NCBI GenBank assembly: GCA_017538685.1
Contig: JAFYIK010000157.1
Span: 1 to 13,624 of the forward strand
Direction of reading: 5' to 3'
Source: Bacteroidales bacterium
GTDB lineage: Bacteria; Bacteroidota; Bacteroidia; Bacteroidales; UBA932
Length of the DNA: 13,624 nucleotides
The position numbers and the translations under genes were made by a program. The notes beneath the pieces were generated by a model. The model was not told the origin of the DNA. It worked only from the letters and a program-made list of their open reading frames with translations, and searched no databases. This document shows, piece after piece, positions 7,229 through 13,624 of this stretch (positions are counted from its first letter, which is position 1; the number at the start of each line of letters is the position of its first letter).

Positions 7229-8923
7229 TTAATTCCATCCGGGGTTGTTTTCATTGATCTGGGTGTTGGAGTTAATCTCCTCCTGAGGGATAGGGAACAG
7301 CAGATGCTTGCCGGTGCGCTTCTTGTTCACGCCCGAGTCGTCGATGCTCACGGCGTTCATAGCATCTATGTAGATACCCCAGCGGATGAGGTCCCAGCGG
7401 CGGTCGCCCTCGCAGGCAAGCTCTTTCGCGCGCTCCTCGAGGATGGCGCTGCGCATAGCGTCCCTGCCCGGCACCGCCGCCATCTGCACGGCGTTCGAGC
7501 GCTTGCGTATCTTGTTGAGGCAGAGCATCGCTTCGTCGCCGTGGCCCAGCTCGTTCTGGGCTTCGGCATAGATCAGCATCACGTCCGCGTAGCGCAGGAA
7601 CGGGTAGGCCGAGTCGGAGTTCTCCGCCGTGCGGTCAGTGACGTCGTCGTACTTCATCGTGAAGGCGAGGGTGTAGCTGTTGTGTGTGTACTGGTAGGTG
7701 TTTCCGTCCGCAAGGCCCGCATACTTGTCTTTGTCGGACTCGGGGTAGTAGTAGTACCCGTTGTAGTCCGCCTGGAACGACTGCTGCCAGAGGTGGCGTA
7801 CGCCGTTCGTGATGCGGTAATCTCCGTCGTCGAACAAGCGGTACCAGTTGTAGGTGTTGCCCAGCCACTGCCCGGTGGTCACCTTGTTGCTGGTGGCGCT
7901 GGCGAACACTCCGCTGTAGTAAACGTGCACCTGGGTGCGGAAGACCATCTCGCCGCTGAGTGACTGCACGCTGAACAGGAACTCGGACGCGTCGCGGTTA
8001 GAGGCCTTCCAGAGCTTGTCGTAGTCGGAGAGCTCCACCGTTCCGTACTCGCCGTCAATAACCTTCTTCGCCCATTCGGAGGCCTTGGCGTACAAAGCCG
8101 CGGAATCCATATTGTCGTAGCCTGCGACCGCTTCCTTATAGAAGATGTTGGTCATCAGCGGGCTGTATTTGTAGACCGTCTGGCCGAACTCCACGTCGGA
8201 GTAGACCGCGCTTATGCCGTTGCCCGTGCGGACGGTGATCGGCGTGCCTTCCGGCATAGCGGCCGAGGCCATAGTCGCATAGACCTTCGCGAGAAGGCCG
8301 GCGGCGCTGGCAGCGCACACGTGGCCGGGGGAGCGGCGCGGATCTCCGCTCTTGTACATCATCGACGCCGCATCTTCGAGCAGCCCGATTATATGGTCAT
8401 AGACCACCTCCACGCTGTCGCGCGGGCTGGAATACGAGCCGCCGTCCAGCACGTCCTTCTTGATGCACGGCACAGGGCCGAACGCGCGGACGAGGAGGAA
8501 GTAGGCGAACGCTTCGTGGAAGTAGAGCTCGCCGATGGCGTTGTTCTTATATGCATCGCTGACATTCTGCATTTTCGCTATCTGCCTTTCGGCGAGATTG
8601 GCGTCCATTATCAGGTTGTAGCAGCATTTCCACATTCCGGGGACCATTTCGGCGGCCTGGAAATTACCGGCGCCCATAGTGCCGAGGAACCAGTCCGGGC
8701 CGGAGATGTAGTCGCAGTCCAGTTCGAGCACGAACGGGAACCACGCCCAGCGGAACATATCATCCAGGTAGTTGGCATACACGCCGCTCACCCACACGTC
8801 CACTCCCCCTTCGGAGTCCTCGATCTGCTCTGGTCCTATGAAGGATGAAGGCTTCTCGGCGAGCCAGTCGTTGCAGGAAGTCAAGAGAACCGCAGTGATT
8901 AGTATGATGATTATTCTTTTCAT
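7229..8923 (-). CDS. susD: SusD/RagB-family glycan-binding lipoprotein
   Basis: A 564-residue outer-membrane lipoprotein that acts as the lid and glycan-binding partner of the SusC barrel. The signal is MKRIIIILITAVLLTSC with anchor Cys17, followed by NDWLAEKPSS, a very typical start of a mature SusD protein. The N-terminal half has the tetratricopeptide-like helices (around EDAASMMYKSG and LLAKVYATMA). The C-terminal RagB/SusD region is clear: FLRYADVMLIYAEAQNELG (about 442-460), LNKIRKRSNAV, ILEERAKELACEGDRRWDLI (about 493-513), and the closing FPIPQEEINSNTQINENNPG. The gene starts 1 bp after the susC stop, and the two products are expected to form a complex. The symbol denotes the family only; the substrate is not starch and cannot be read from this sequence. 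Confidence 0.96.
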   Translation of the reverse strand: MKRIIIILITAVLLTSCNDWLAEKPSSFIGPEQIEDSEGGVDVWVSGVYANYLDDMFRWAWFPFVLELDCDYISGPDWFLGTMGAGNFQAAEMVPGMWKCCYNLIMDANLAERQIAKMQNVSDAYKNNAIGELYFHEAFAYFLLVRAFGPVPCIKKDVLDGGSYSSPRDSVEVVYDHIIGLLEDAASMMYKSGDPRRSPGHVCAASAAGLLAKVYATMASAAMPEGTPITVRTGNGISAVYSDVEFGQTVYKYSPLMTNIFYKEAVAGYDNMDSAALYAKASEWAKKVIDGEYGTVELSDYDKLWKASNRDASEFLFSVQSLSGEMVFRTQVHVYYSGVFASATSNKVTTGQWLGNTYNWYRLFDDGDYRITNGVRHLWQQSFQADYNGYYYYPESDKDKYAGLADGNTYQYTHNSYTLAFTMKYDDVTDRTAENSDSAYPFLRYADVMLIYAEAQNELGHGDEAMLCLNKIRKRSNAVQMAAVPGRDAMRSAILEERAKELACEGDRRWDLIRWGIYIDAMNAVSIDDSGVNKKRTGKHLLFPIPQEEINSNTQINENNPGWN

Positions 8924-8924
8924 A

Positions 8925-11900
8925 TCAGAAGGTGCAACTGATTCCTATTGCGAAGGTTCTTGATGCCGGATAAGAGTAGACGTCCACACCGCGGCGGGAT
9001 GAATCCGTGCCGAATGCGTTCACGTCGGGGTCGTAGCCTGAGTACTTTGTGAGAGTAAGCAGGTTGTTTGCGGAGAGGGTAAGGAGAATCTGTTCCACTC
9101 CCTTGAAAGGAGCGGGTATCCTCCACGATAAGTCGAGGCTCTTAAGCTTCACATAGCTGCCATCCTCGATATAGCGGTTGCTGAGCAGGAAGTTGCGGGT
9201 GTAGCCGGCCGTGGCCTTGGGCCATTTGGCGTTTTCCTTGTTTTCGGGCGTCCACCTCGTGTCGTAGGCGTCCCTGGTGATGTTTCCGATATTGCCCAGC
9301 TTGATGTCCCACAACGTTCCGTTGAAGATATCGTTGCCCTGGCAGCCCTGGATGAGGAAGCTCAGGGAGAGGTTCTTGTAGGAGATGCTGTTCGTAATGC
9401 CGAAGGTGTAGTCGGGGTTGGCGTCGCCTATCACGGCGCGGTCGGAGGTGGTGATGCTGCCGTCGCCGTCGAGGTCGCGGTACTTGATTTCACCTATCTT
9501 CGAGAGCACCACGGCGGCGGTGGCGTCCCTGTACTGCGGGTCCGCGCGCACTTCCGCTTCGTTGTCGTAGAAACCGTCTTCCACATAGCCGAACATCGCT
9601 CCGATGGGCAGGCCGTTGCGCTGGAGGAAAACGTCGTCGGCGGCGTACCAGAGGCTGTTCGCGAACTGGTCGCCGCTGAGTCCGCCGATCACGTTGCGGT
9701 TGAAGGAGATATTCGCATCCACGGTCCAGTTCCAGTTTCGCTTGGAGACCGCGACCGCGCGGGCGGTGAGTTCGAGGCCGGTGTTCGTGACGTTGCCGCT
9801 GTTCACCAGCATATTCGAGAAGCCGGTGGACGGCGGAATCTGGATTTCCTGCAACAGGTCGCGGGTGACCTTCTTATAATAGTCCACGGTGAAGGTGAAG
9901 CGGTCGCCGGCGAAGCCAAGATCGACGCCGGCGTTCACCTGCGAGGTCGTCTCCCACTTGATGTCCGAGGACACTGGGCCGCGCCAACTCGTTAGAGCGG
10001 AGCCGGAGGTCATCGAGCCGCCGAAGGGGTAGTTGGCGGTGCTGAGCATCGCGATCGAGCGGTAGGAGCCTATGCCCTGGTTGCCTGTTTCGCCGTAGCT
10101 CACCCTGAATTTAAGGTTGCTGAAAACTCCAAGGTCTTTTATGAACTGCTCTTCTGAGGCCTTCCAGGCGAGGGCGCCGGAAAGGAAGGTCGCCCATTTG
10201 TTGCCCACGGCGAATTTCGACGAACCGTCCGTACGCACGCTCGCGGTGAGCAGGTACTTGCCCATCAGGGTGTAGTTCACTCGCCCGAGGAAGGAGGCCA
10301 GGGTCATATAGCCGGTGTCGCTTGTGATGGTGGCTTTGTCCAGGGCGCGCGAAAGGTCGTTGTCCTTGGTCTGGTCGTCGGGGAAGTTCATCAGGTTCAT
10401 CGTGTATTGCTTCCACTCGCTTCTTTCAGCGGTGAAACCTGCGACTGCGTTTATGCTGTGGATGTCCGCAAGGATCTGGTCGTAGGTGAAGAGCGATTCG
10501 CTGGTGAGGCTGCTCCAGGTGCTGCCGCTTCGGCTGGCCTGGCCGTTGCGCGGTGCGCGGCCTTCGTAGGAGTGGCGGTCGTAGAAGGCGCCGCGCTCCT
10601 GGTCGCTGTAGCCCAGTCCGAGGTTCTGCCTGAAGCGAAGGGTGGGGAGTATGCGGATTTCGAGGTATGAACTGTCGTAAAAGTTGATTCCGGAGAGGTG
10701 GTCCTTGGTGTTTTTCACGTAGGCCGCCGGGTTGGCCGCGAGCCAGTTGAGGTCGTCGGCGGTGGAGGTGTCCATATCTGCGCCATAGACGGGAGGGAAG
10801 ACTATCGCAGAACGGATGATTCCGGTGTTGTAGGAGAGGGTGTTCGCGAAGTCGGTCTCGGATTTGGTGAAGCTGAGGTTGGTGCCGATTTCCATCCAGC
10901 CTGTGACGTGTTTGCCTATGCTGGCGCGCAGCGAATAGCGCTCGTAGCCGGAGTTGCGAATGATGCCGTCCTGCCTGGCGTAGTTGCCGGAGTAGGCGTA
11001 GAAGCCTTTGTCGTTGCCGCCGCTCACGCTGAGGTTGTAGTCGGTGGAGAAGGAGGTGCGGAAGATTTCTTTCTGCCAGTCGGAGGCGCCGATTTCGAAG
11101 GAGTTGCCGTATTCGTCGTAGTAGAAGCCGGGGGTCTTGAAGTCTTCAGGCGCGGGGGAGTAGACGCCGGCCGCGTAGTTGGGGTGACCGTCGGCGAAGT
11201 TGGGATACGACCAGCGGCCGGCGTACTGGTAGGTGTCGTACATCGCGCCTTCGTAGTAGGTGCTGTTGTCGTACTGTTCGTTGATGTAGCTCGCGTAGGT
11301 GGCGGCGTCCAGCACGGGGATGATGCGGACCACGTTCGCCATAGAGGCGTTCACGCTCAGCTCCACCCTGGGTTTTTCGGTGCGCCCGCGCTTGGTGGTG
11401 ATTATCACCACGCCGTTGGCGCCTCGGGAGCCGTAGATGGCGGTGGCGGATGCGTCTTTGAGCACCTCCATACTCTCGATGTCGTGCGGGTTGATGAAGC
11501 TCAGCGGATTGGACGACTGCTCGGAGGTGAGGGCGGTGTTCGAGGGTGTGCTGCCCGTTTCGAGCGGAATCCCGTCCACGATGAACAGCGGCTGGGAGCT
11601 GGTGGTGAAGGAATTGGCTCCACGGACGAGGATGCTCATACCTCCGCCCGGGGCGCCGTCGCTCTGCTGGACCACCACGCCGGCGATCTTGCCCTGCATA
11701 CCGTGGGCGATGTCGATCGAGCCGCCCTTCATAAGGTCTTCGGATTTGAGCTGGCTGACTGCGCCGGAGAGGTCGCTTTTCCTGACGGTGCCGTAGCCGA
11801 TGACCACCACTTCATCCAGGTACTGAGTGTCTTCGTGAAGCACGACGTCGATCACGCTGCGGCCGCCCACCGGGATTTCCACGTTGGAATAGCCTATGGA

Positions 11901-12116
11901 GGAGAGGACCAGGATGGCGCCTTCTTTCACGTCTATGGCGTAGTGTCCGTCGAGGTCGGTGACGGCGCCGTTGTAGGTGCCCTTCTCCAGTACGCTGGCG
12001 CCGACGACTGGTTGCCCGGTGTTGTCGGTGACCGTGCCGTGGACGTTTCTGGTCTGTGCGAACAGTCCGGTTGCCACGGTCAGGGCCAGCAGGAAGGTTG
12101 CTAGTTTTAAGTTCAT
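8925..12116 (-). CDS. susC: SusC/RagA-family TonB-dependent outer-membrane transporter
   Basis: A 1063-residue outer-membrane transporter that imports oligosaccharides using TonB-ExbBD energy. Residues 1-20 are a signal peptide (cleavage after LFA before Gln21). Residues about 23-96 are the carboxypeptidase-regulatory-like domain (VHGTVTDNTGQPVVGASV). The SusC signature DEVVVIGYGT (101-110), which includes the TonB-box-like stretch, leads into the plug domain (about 110-240) with GVVVQQSDGAPGG, LFIVDGIPL and IESMEVLKDASATAIYGSRG. The rest is the 22-strand barrel, ending SRTFAIGISCTF with the usual C-terminal Phe. No extra N-terminal signalling (STN/DUF4974-interacting) domain is seen, so it does not look like an anti-sigma-linked transducer. 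The gene starts 2 bp after the stop of the DUF4434-like gene. The symbol denotes the family, not a starch substrate. Confidence 0.97.
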   Translation of the reverse strand: MNLKLATFLLALTVATGLFAQTRNVHGTVTDNTGQPVVGASVLEKGTYNGAVTDLDGHYAIDVKEGAILVLSSIGYSNVEIPVGGRSVIDVVLHEDTQYLDEVVVIGYGTVRKSDLSGAVSQLKSEDLMKGGSIDIAHGMQGKIAGVVVQQSDGAPGGGMSILVRGANSFTTSSQPLFIVDGIPLETGSTPSNTALTSEQSSNPLSFINPHDIESMEVLKDASATAIYGSRGANGVVIITTKRGRTEKPRVELSVNASMANVVRIIPVLDAATYASYINEQYDNSTYYEGAMYDTYQYAGRWSYPNFADGHPNYAAGVYSPAPEDFKTPGFYYDEYGNSFEIGASDWQKEIFRTSFSTDYNLSVSGGNDKGFYAYSGNYARQDGIIRNSGYERYSLRASIGKHVTGWMEIGTNLSFTKSETDFANTLSYNTGIIRSAIVFPPVYGADMDTSTADDLNWLAANPAAYVKNTKDHLSGINFYDSSYLEIRILPTLRFRQNLGLGYSDQERGAFYDRHSYEGRAPRNGQASRSGSTWSSLTSESLFTYDQILADIHSINAVAGFTAERSEWKQYTMNLMNFPDDQTKDNDLSRALDKATITSDTGYMTLASFLGRVNYTLMGKYLLTASVRTDGSSKFAVGNKWATFLSGALAWKASEEQFIKDLGVFSNLKFRVSYGETGNQGIGSYRSIAMLSTANYPFGGSMTSGSALTSWRGPVSSDIKWETTSQVNAGVDLGFAGDRFTFTVDYYKKVTRDLLQEIQIPPSTGFSNMLVNSGNVTNTGLELTARAVAVSKRNWNWTVDANISFNRNVIGGLSGDQFANSLWYAADDVFLQRNGLPIGAMFGYVEDGFYDNEAEVRADPQYRDATAAVVLSKIGEIKYRDLDGDGSITTSDRAVIGDANPDYTFGITNSISYKNLSLSFLIQGCQGNDIFNGTLWDIKLGNIGNITRDAYDTRWTPENKENAKWPKATAGYTRNFLLSNRYIEDGSYVKLKSLDLSWRIPAPFKGVEQILLTLSANNLLTLTKYSGYDPDVNAFGTDSSRRGVDVYSYPASRTFAIGISCTF

Positions 12117-12118
12117 TA

Positions 12119-13432
12119 TCAGAATGCGACCCTGTTGGACTCTTCTCCGAGATAGTTGTAGGTGGCGATCTGATACGTGTCGGCCGCCCTGCCGTTCTGG
12201 TCGAAGAAGGTGTTGGGGGTTAGAGTGGGTGTTATTTGCAGTTTAATGTAAAGTTCCGAGTTTTTGTAGATGGCGAAGCCGTCCGCGTTGTCTTTGGTGG
12301 GGAGGACCCACGTCAGGGAGACTCCGGTGCCCACTTCTTTGGTGGCGGAGCTCACGGCCTTGGGCACGGGGCAGGTCTCGAGCTGGCCGGTTTTCACGTA
12401 ATTCTTGTAGGCTTCGTGGTGATGACCGAGAACGTTGTTCGGGCTCTGGTAGTGAGGATAGGCGAAGCAAATGATCTTGCTGACGAATTTGTCCACGGCT
12501 TCCATCTGTTCGACTATGCGTCCCAGCGGAGCGCTTGCGAAATGACTGCCGTCCTTGAGGCTGAACTGCTCGAAGGTCTCCACGTTGCCCCATAGCTGGA
12601 GGCCCTGGACCAATGCGGTCGCTTCCTGGTACTGGTAGAACCAGCCTTTGACGTTCGCCACAGCCATCCTGGTTGCGCCCACGCAGTCTTGCGGTGAGAA
12701 TATGTCGCCTTCCCTGAAATGCATCTTGGGGAGGACTTCCTTCCAGAACTTGCCGTAGCTGGCTGCCGATCCCAGCGAAGGGTTGGCGAAGGGGCTGAAT
12801 ATAAGCGGAGTGTCTTCCGGTATGGCGTCCAGGATGACGTTGATTGCGTCTACGAAGAGTTGTTTGGCGTCGTCTGAGTTCCAGTTGAGGTTGTCGATTT
12901 CCCAGTCCCAGTACCAGCCGTATAGAGTGCCTTTATAGTCGTTCTGGAAGCGGTTGAGGATGCTCGCTATCACGGTTTTACCCTCTTCCATCCTGGCCAT
13001 AAGCCACGTCCGGTTGCGGCCCTGGCTCCACCAGTCGCTGTGGTAGTTGGGGCCTACGAAGATTTTTATGTCGTGTTTCTTCGCGCTCTTGAGGCATTTC
13101 CCCAGAGAAACAAGGTCTGCGTCGTTGCCCCCGTCTTTGATCGGGGTGTAAATCAGGTAAGTGATGCCGGCTTCTTTGAGGACATCCATTTCGGAGTCCC
13201 ACCTTGCGTCATCCCAGTAGACAGTGTACCAATGCTGGAGGAATGTGCCCTCGATGACAGGGAAAGTCTTGGTTGTCGTGGTGTCCGTGGGATTGGTATG
13301 GGTGGTGGTATCCGTCGGATTTGGCTTCGGATCGGGGTCAGGAGTCGGTCCCGGCTCCGGATTCTCGGGGCCGCAAGCCGCCGCCAAAACGGCAATCAGA
13401 GCTATTGCAGTTATTAATTTGAGTGTTTTCAT
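12119..13432 (-). CDS. DUF4434-like TIM-barrel lipoprotein, candidate glycoside hydrolase
   Basis: A 437-residue predicted surface lipoprotein (MKTLKLITAIALIAVLAAAC, anchor Cys20). Residues 21-57 are a Pro/Thr/Asp linker containing a 9-residue tandem repeat. Residues 58-330 match the look of DUF4434 (IEGTFLQHWY, WDSEMDVLKEAGITYLIY, GWYWDWEID). Eight strand-like segments can be placed in order: near 60, 92, 123, 170, 210, 244, 278 and 319. Glu178 falls at the end of strand 4 and Glu285 at the end of strand 7, the clan GH-A catalytic arrangement. Residues about 355-437 look like a fibronectin type III domain (SLTWVLPTKDNADGFAIYKN). It is the first gene of the PUL operon, 2 bp before susC. Enzymatic activity is my inference; a non-catalytic glycan-binding role is possible. 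The ATG at 13432 is supported by the signal peptide and an upstream TAnnTTTG element. Confidence 0.82.
   Translation of the reverse strand: MKTLKLITAIALIAVLAAACGPENPEPGPTPDPDPKPNPTDTTTHTNPTDTTTTKTFPVIEGTFLQHWYTVYWDDARWDSEMDVLKEAGITYLIYTPIKDGGNDADLVSLGKCLKSAKKHDIKIFVGPNYHSDWWSQGRNRTWLMARMEEGKTVIASILNRFQNDYKGTLYGWYWDWEIDNLNWNSDDAKQLFVDAINVILDAIPEDTPLIFSPFANPSLGSAASYGKFWKEVLPKMHFREGDIFSPQDCVGATRMAVANVKGWFYQYQEATALVQGLQLWGNVETFEQFSLKDGSHFASAPLGRIVEQMEAVDKFVSKIICFAYPHYQSPNNVLGHHHEAYKNYVKTGQLETCPVPKAVSSATKEVGTGVSLTWVLPTKDNADGFAIYKNSELYIKLQITPTLTPNTFFDQNGRAADTYQIATYNYLGEESNRVAF
13278..13324 (-). repeat. 27-bp tandem repeat encoding the Pro/Thr linker
   Basis: Two nearly identical units, 13278-13296 and 13305-13324, are offset by 27 bp and encode NPTDTTTHT and NPTDTTTTK in the lipoprotein linker of the DUF4434-like protein. 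The 27-bp unit keeps the reading frame, so unit gain or loss would change only linker length. Confidence 0.65.
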
Positions 13433-13445
13433 TGTTATGTAGCCT

Positions 13446-13453
13446 CAAATTTA
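13446..13453 (-). promoter_or_regulatory. Candidate -7 element of the PUL operon
   Basis: Read on the minus strand the bases are TAAATTTG, an exact TAnnTTTG match, 13 bp upstream of the ATG of the first PUL gene at 13432. Transcription would begin near 13440, giving a leader of only about 8 nt. No TTTG -33 box is seen at the normal spacing, which fits a promoter needing an activator. No inverted repeat that could be an operator stands out. Confidence 0.45.
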
Positions 13454-13463
13454 GCAATAATTT

Positions 13464-13494
13464 TTTGCGTATTTTATTTTTTGCCGTATATTTG
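13464..13494 (+). promoter_or_regulatory. Promoter of tRNA-Gly
   Basis: TTTG at 13464-13467, a 19-bp spacer, and TATATTTG at 13487-13494 match both boxes of the Bacteroidota housekeeping promoter (TTTG-N19-TAnnTTTG) exactly. The start would lie near 13499-13501, about 20 nt before the mature tRNA. The surrounding sequence is strongly AT-rich, as expected of a strong stable-RNA promoter. Confidence 0.75.
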
Positions 13495-13519
13495 CAGTCC
13501 CGTTTTTCGGGAACACGAC

Positions 13520-13592
13520 GCGGAAATAGCTCAGTTGGTAGAGCGCAACCTTGCCAAGGTTGAGGTCGCGGGTCCGAGCCCCGTTTTCCGCT
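13520..13592 (+). tRNA. tRNA-Gly (anticodon GCC)
   Basis: A full 73-nt cloverleaf can be folded by eye. The acceptor stem GCGGAAA (13520-13526) pairs with TTTCCGC (13585-13591), with discriminator T at 13592. The D stem is GCTC/GAGC (13529-13532 with 13541-13544) and its loop holds the GG pair. The anticodon stem is CAACC/GGTTG (13546-13550 with 13558-13562), with loop TTGCCAA giving anticodon GCC at 13553-13555, which reads GGC and GGU. The T stem is GCGGG/CCCGT (13568-13572 with 13580-13584), including one G-U pair. CCA is not encoded. The T loop is TCCGAGC, with C instead of U at position 55. Confidence 0.96.
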
Positions 13593-13603
13593 CAAACGTT
13601 GAA

Positions 13604-13624
13604 TGACAGCCTTCACGGCTGTCA
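13604..13624 (+). terminator. Hairpin downstream of tRNA-Gly, possible terminator
   Basis: TGACAGCC (13604-13611) pairs perfectly with GGCTGTCA (13617-13624) around the loop TTCAC, an 8-bp stem starting 12 nt after the tRNA. The window ends at the last base of the stem, so the T tract that would make it an intrinsic terminator cannot be seen. Confidence 0.5.

Noticed and set aside
7222..7254. Upstream in-frame ATG at 7254 for the IPT-domain lipoprotein
   Set aside because: It would put 11 extra residues before a canonical MKKLL lipoprotein signal and overlap the end of susD. The ATG at 7221 gives a normal lipobox and spacing.
10698..12104. Plus-strand open frame of 468 codons opposite susC
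   Set aside because: Its product is Val/Gly/Ala/His-rich low-complexity sequence with no domain logic. It mirrors a clear SusC coding sequence in GC-rich DNA, so it is an antisense shadow.
13520..13592. tRNA-Gly as attachment site of a mobile element that carried in the PUL
   Set aside because: The tRNA 3' end, the usual integration point, faces away from the PUL. I see no integrase, no partial tRNA copy and no direct repeat at the pheS side.
1..13624. CRISPR arrays, insertion sequences or phage genes
   Set aside because: No regularly spaced repeats, transposase motifs or terminal inverted repeats were seen. Every long stretch is explained by the eight protein genes.

Overview
The window is a dense, GC-rich piece of a Bacteroidota (probably Bacteroidales) chromosome. 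The evidence is a SusC/SusD pair with an IPT-type surface glycan-binding lipoprotein, several lipoproteins with short lipobox signals, several matches to the Bacteroidota -7 promoter element TAnnTTTG, and starts without obvious Shine-Dalgarno sequences. Genus cannot be read from the sequence; the GC-rich codon use would suit Alistipes-like or uncultured gut/rumen Bacteroidales better than a typical Bacteroides, but that is inference.

Layout, left to right. (1) 45-2426, minus strand: a small outer-membrane beta-barrel protein and a secreted C69-family dipeptidase, each with its own candidate promoter. (2) 2478-3937, plus strand: a small secreted, helix-rich protein of unknown function, followed 2 bp later by pheS (phenylalanyl-tRNA synthetase alpha subunit). 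(3) 3918-13432, minus strand: a five-gene polysaccharide utilization locus (PUL) with gaps of 1 to 7 bp. It is transcribed in the order DUF4434-like lipoprotein, SusC, SusD, IPT-domain surface glycan-binding protein, GH26 lipoprotein. (4) 13433-13624: a short divergent promoter region, tRNA-Gly(GCC) on the plus strand, and a hairpin at the window edge.

How the PUL should work: the SusD-like and IPT-type lipoproteins capture glycan at the cell surface. The GH26 lipoprotein cuts it internally, most likely as a beta-1,4-mannan or glucomannan hydrolase. The SusC barrel imports the oligosaccharides with TonB energy. The first gene encodes a DUF4434-like lipoprotein whose predicted (beta/alpha)8 barrel carries glutamates at the ends of strands 4 and 7, the clan GH-A layout, so it may be a second glycosidase. 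No regulator, exo-glycosidase, phosphorylase or cytoplasmic sugar enzyme is present. The locus is closed by pheS on one side and tRNA-Gly on the other, so control and final breakdown must be encoded elsewhere.

The two most interesting observations are the GH26 enzyme, whose catalytic barrel is split by an insert of about 265 residues holding two tandem, mutually similar beta-sandwich-like modules, and the DUF4434-like protein as a candidate uncharacterised glycoside hydrolase. No gap between genes exceeds 90 bases, so there is no long non-coding stretch.
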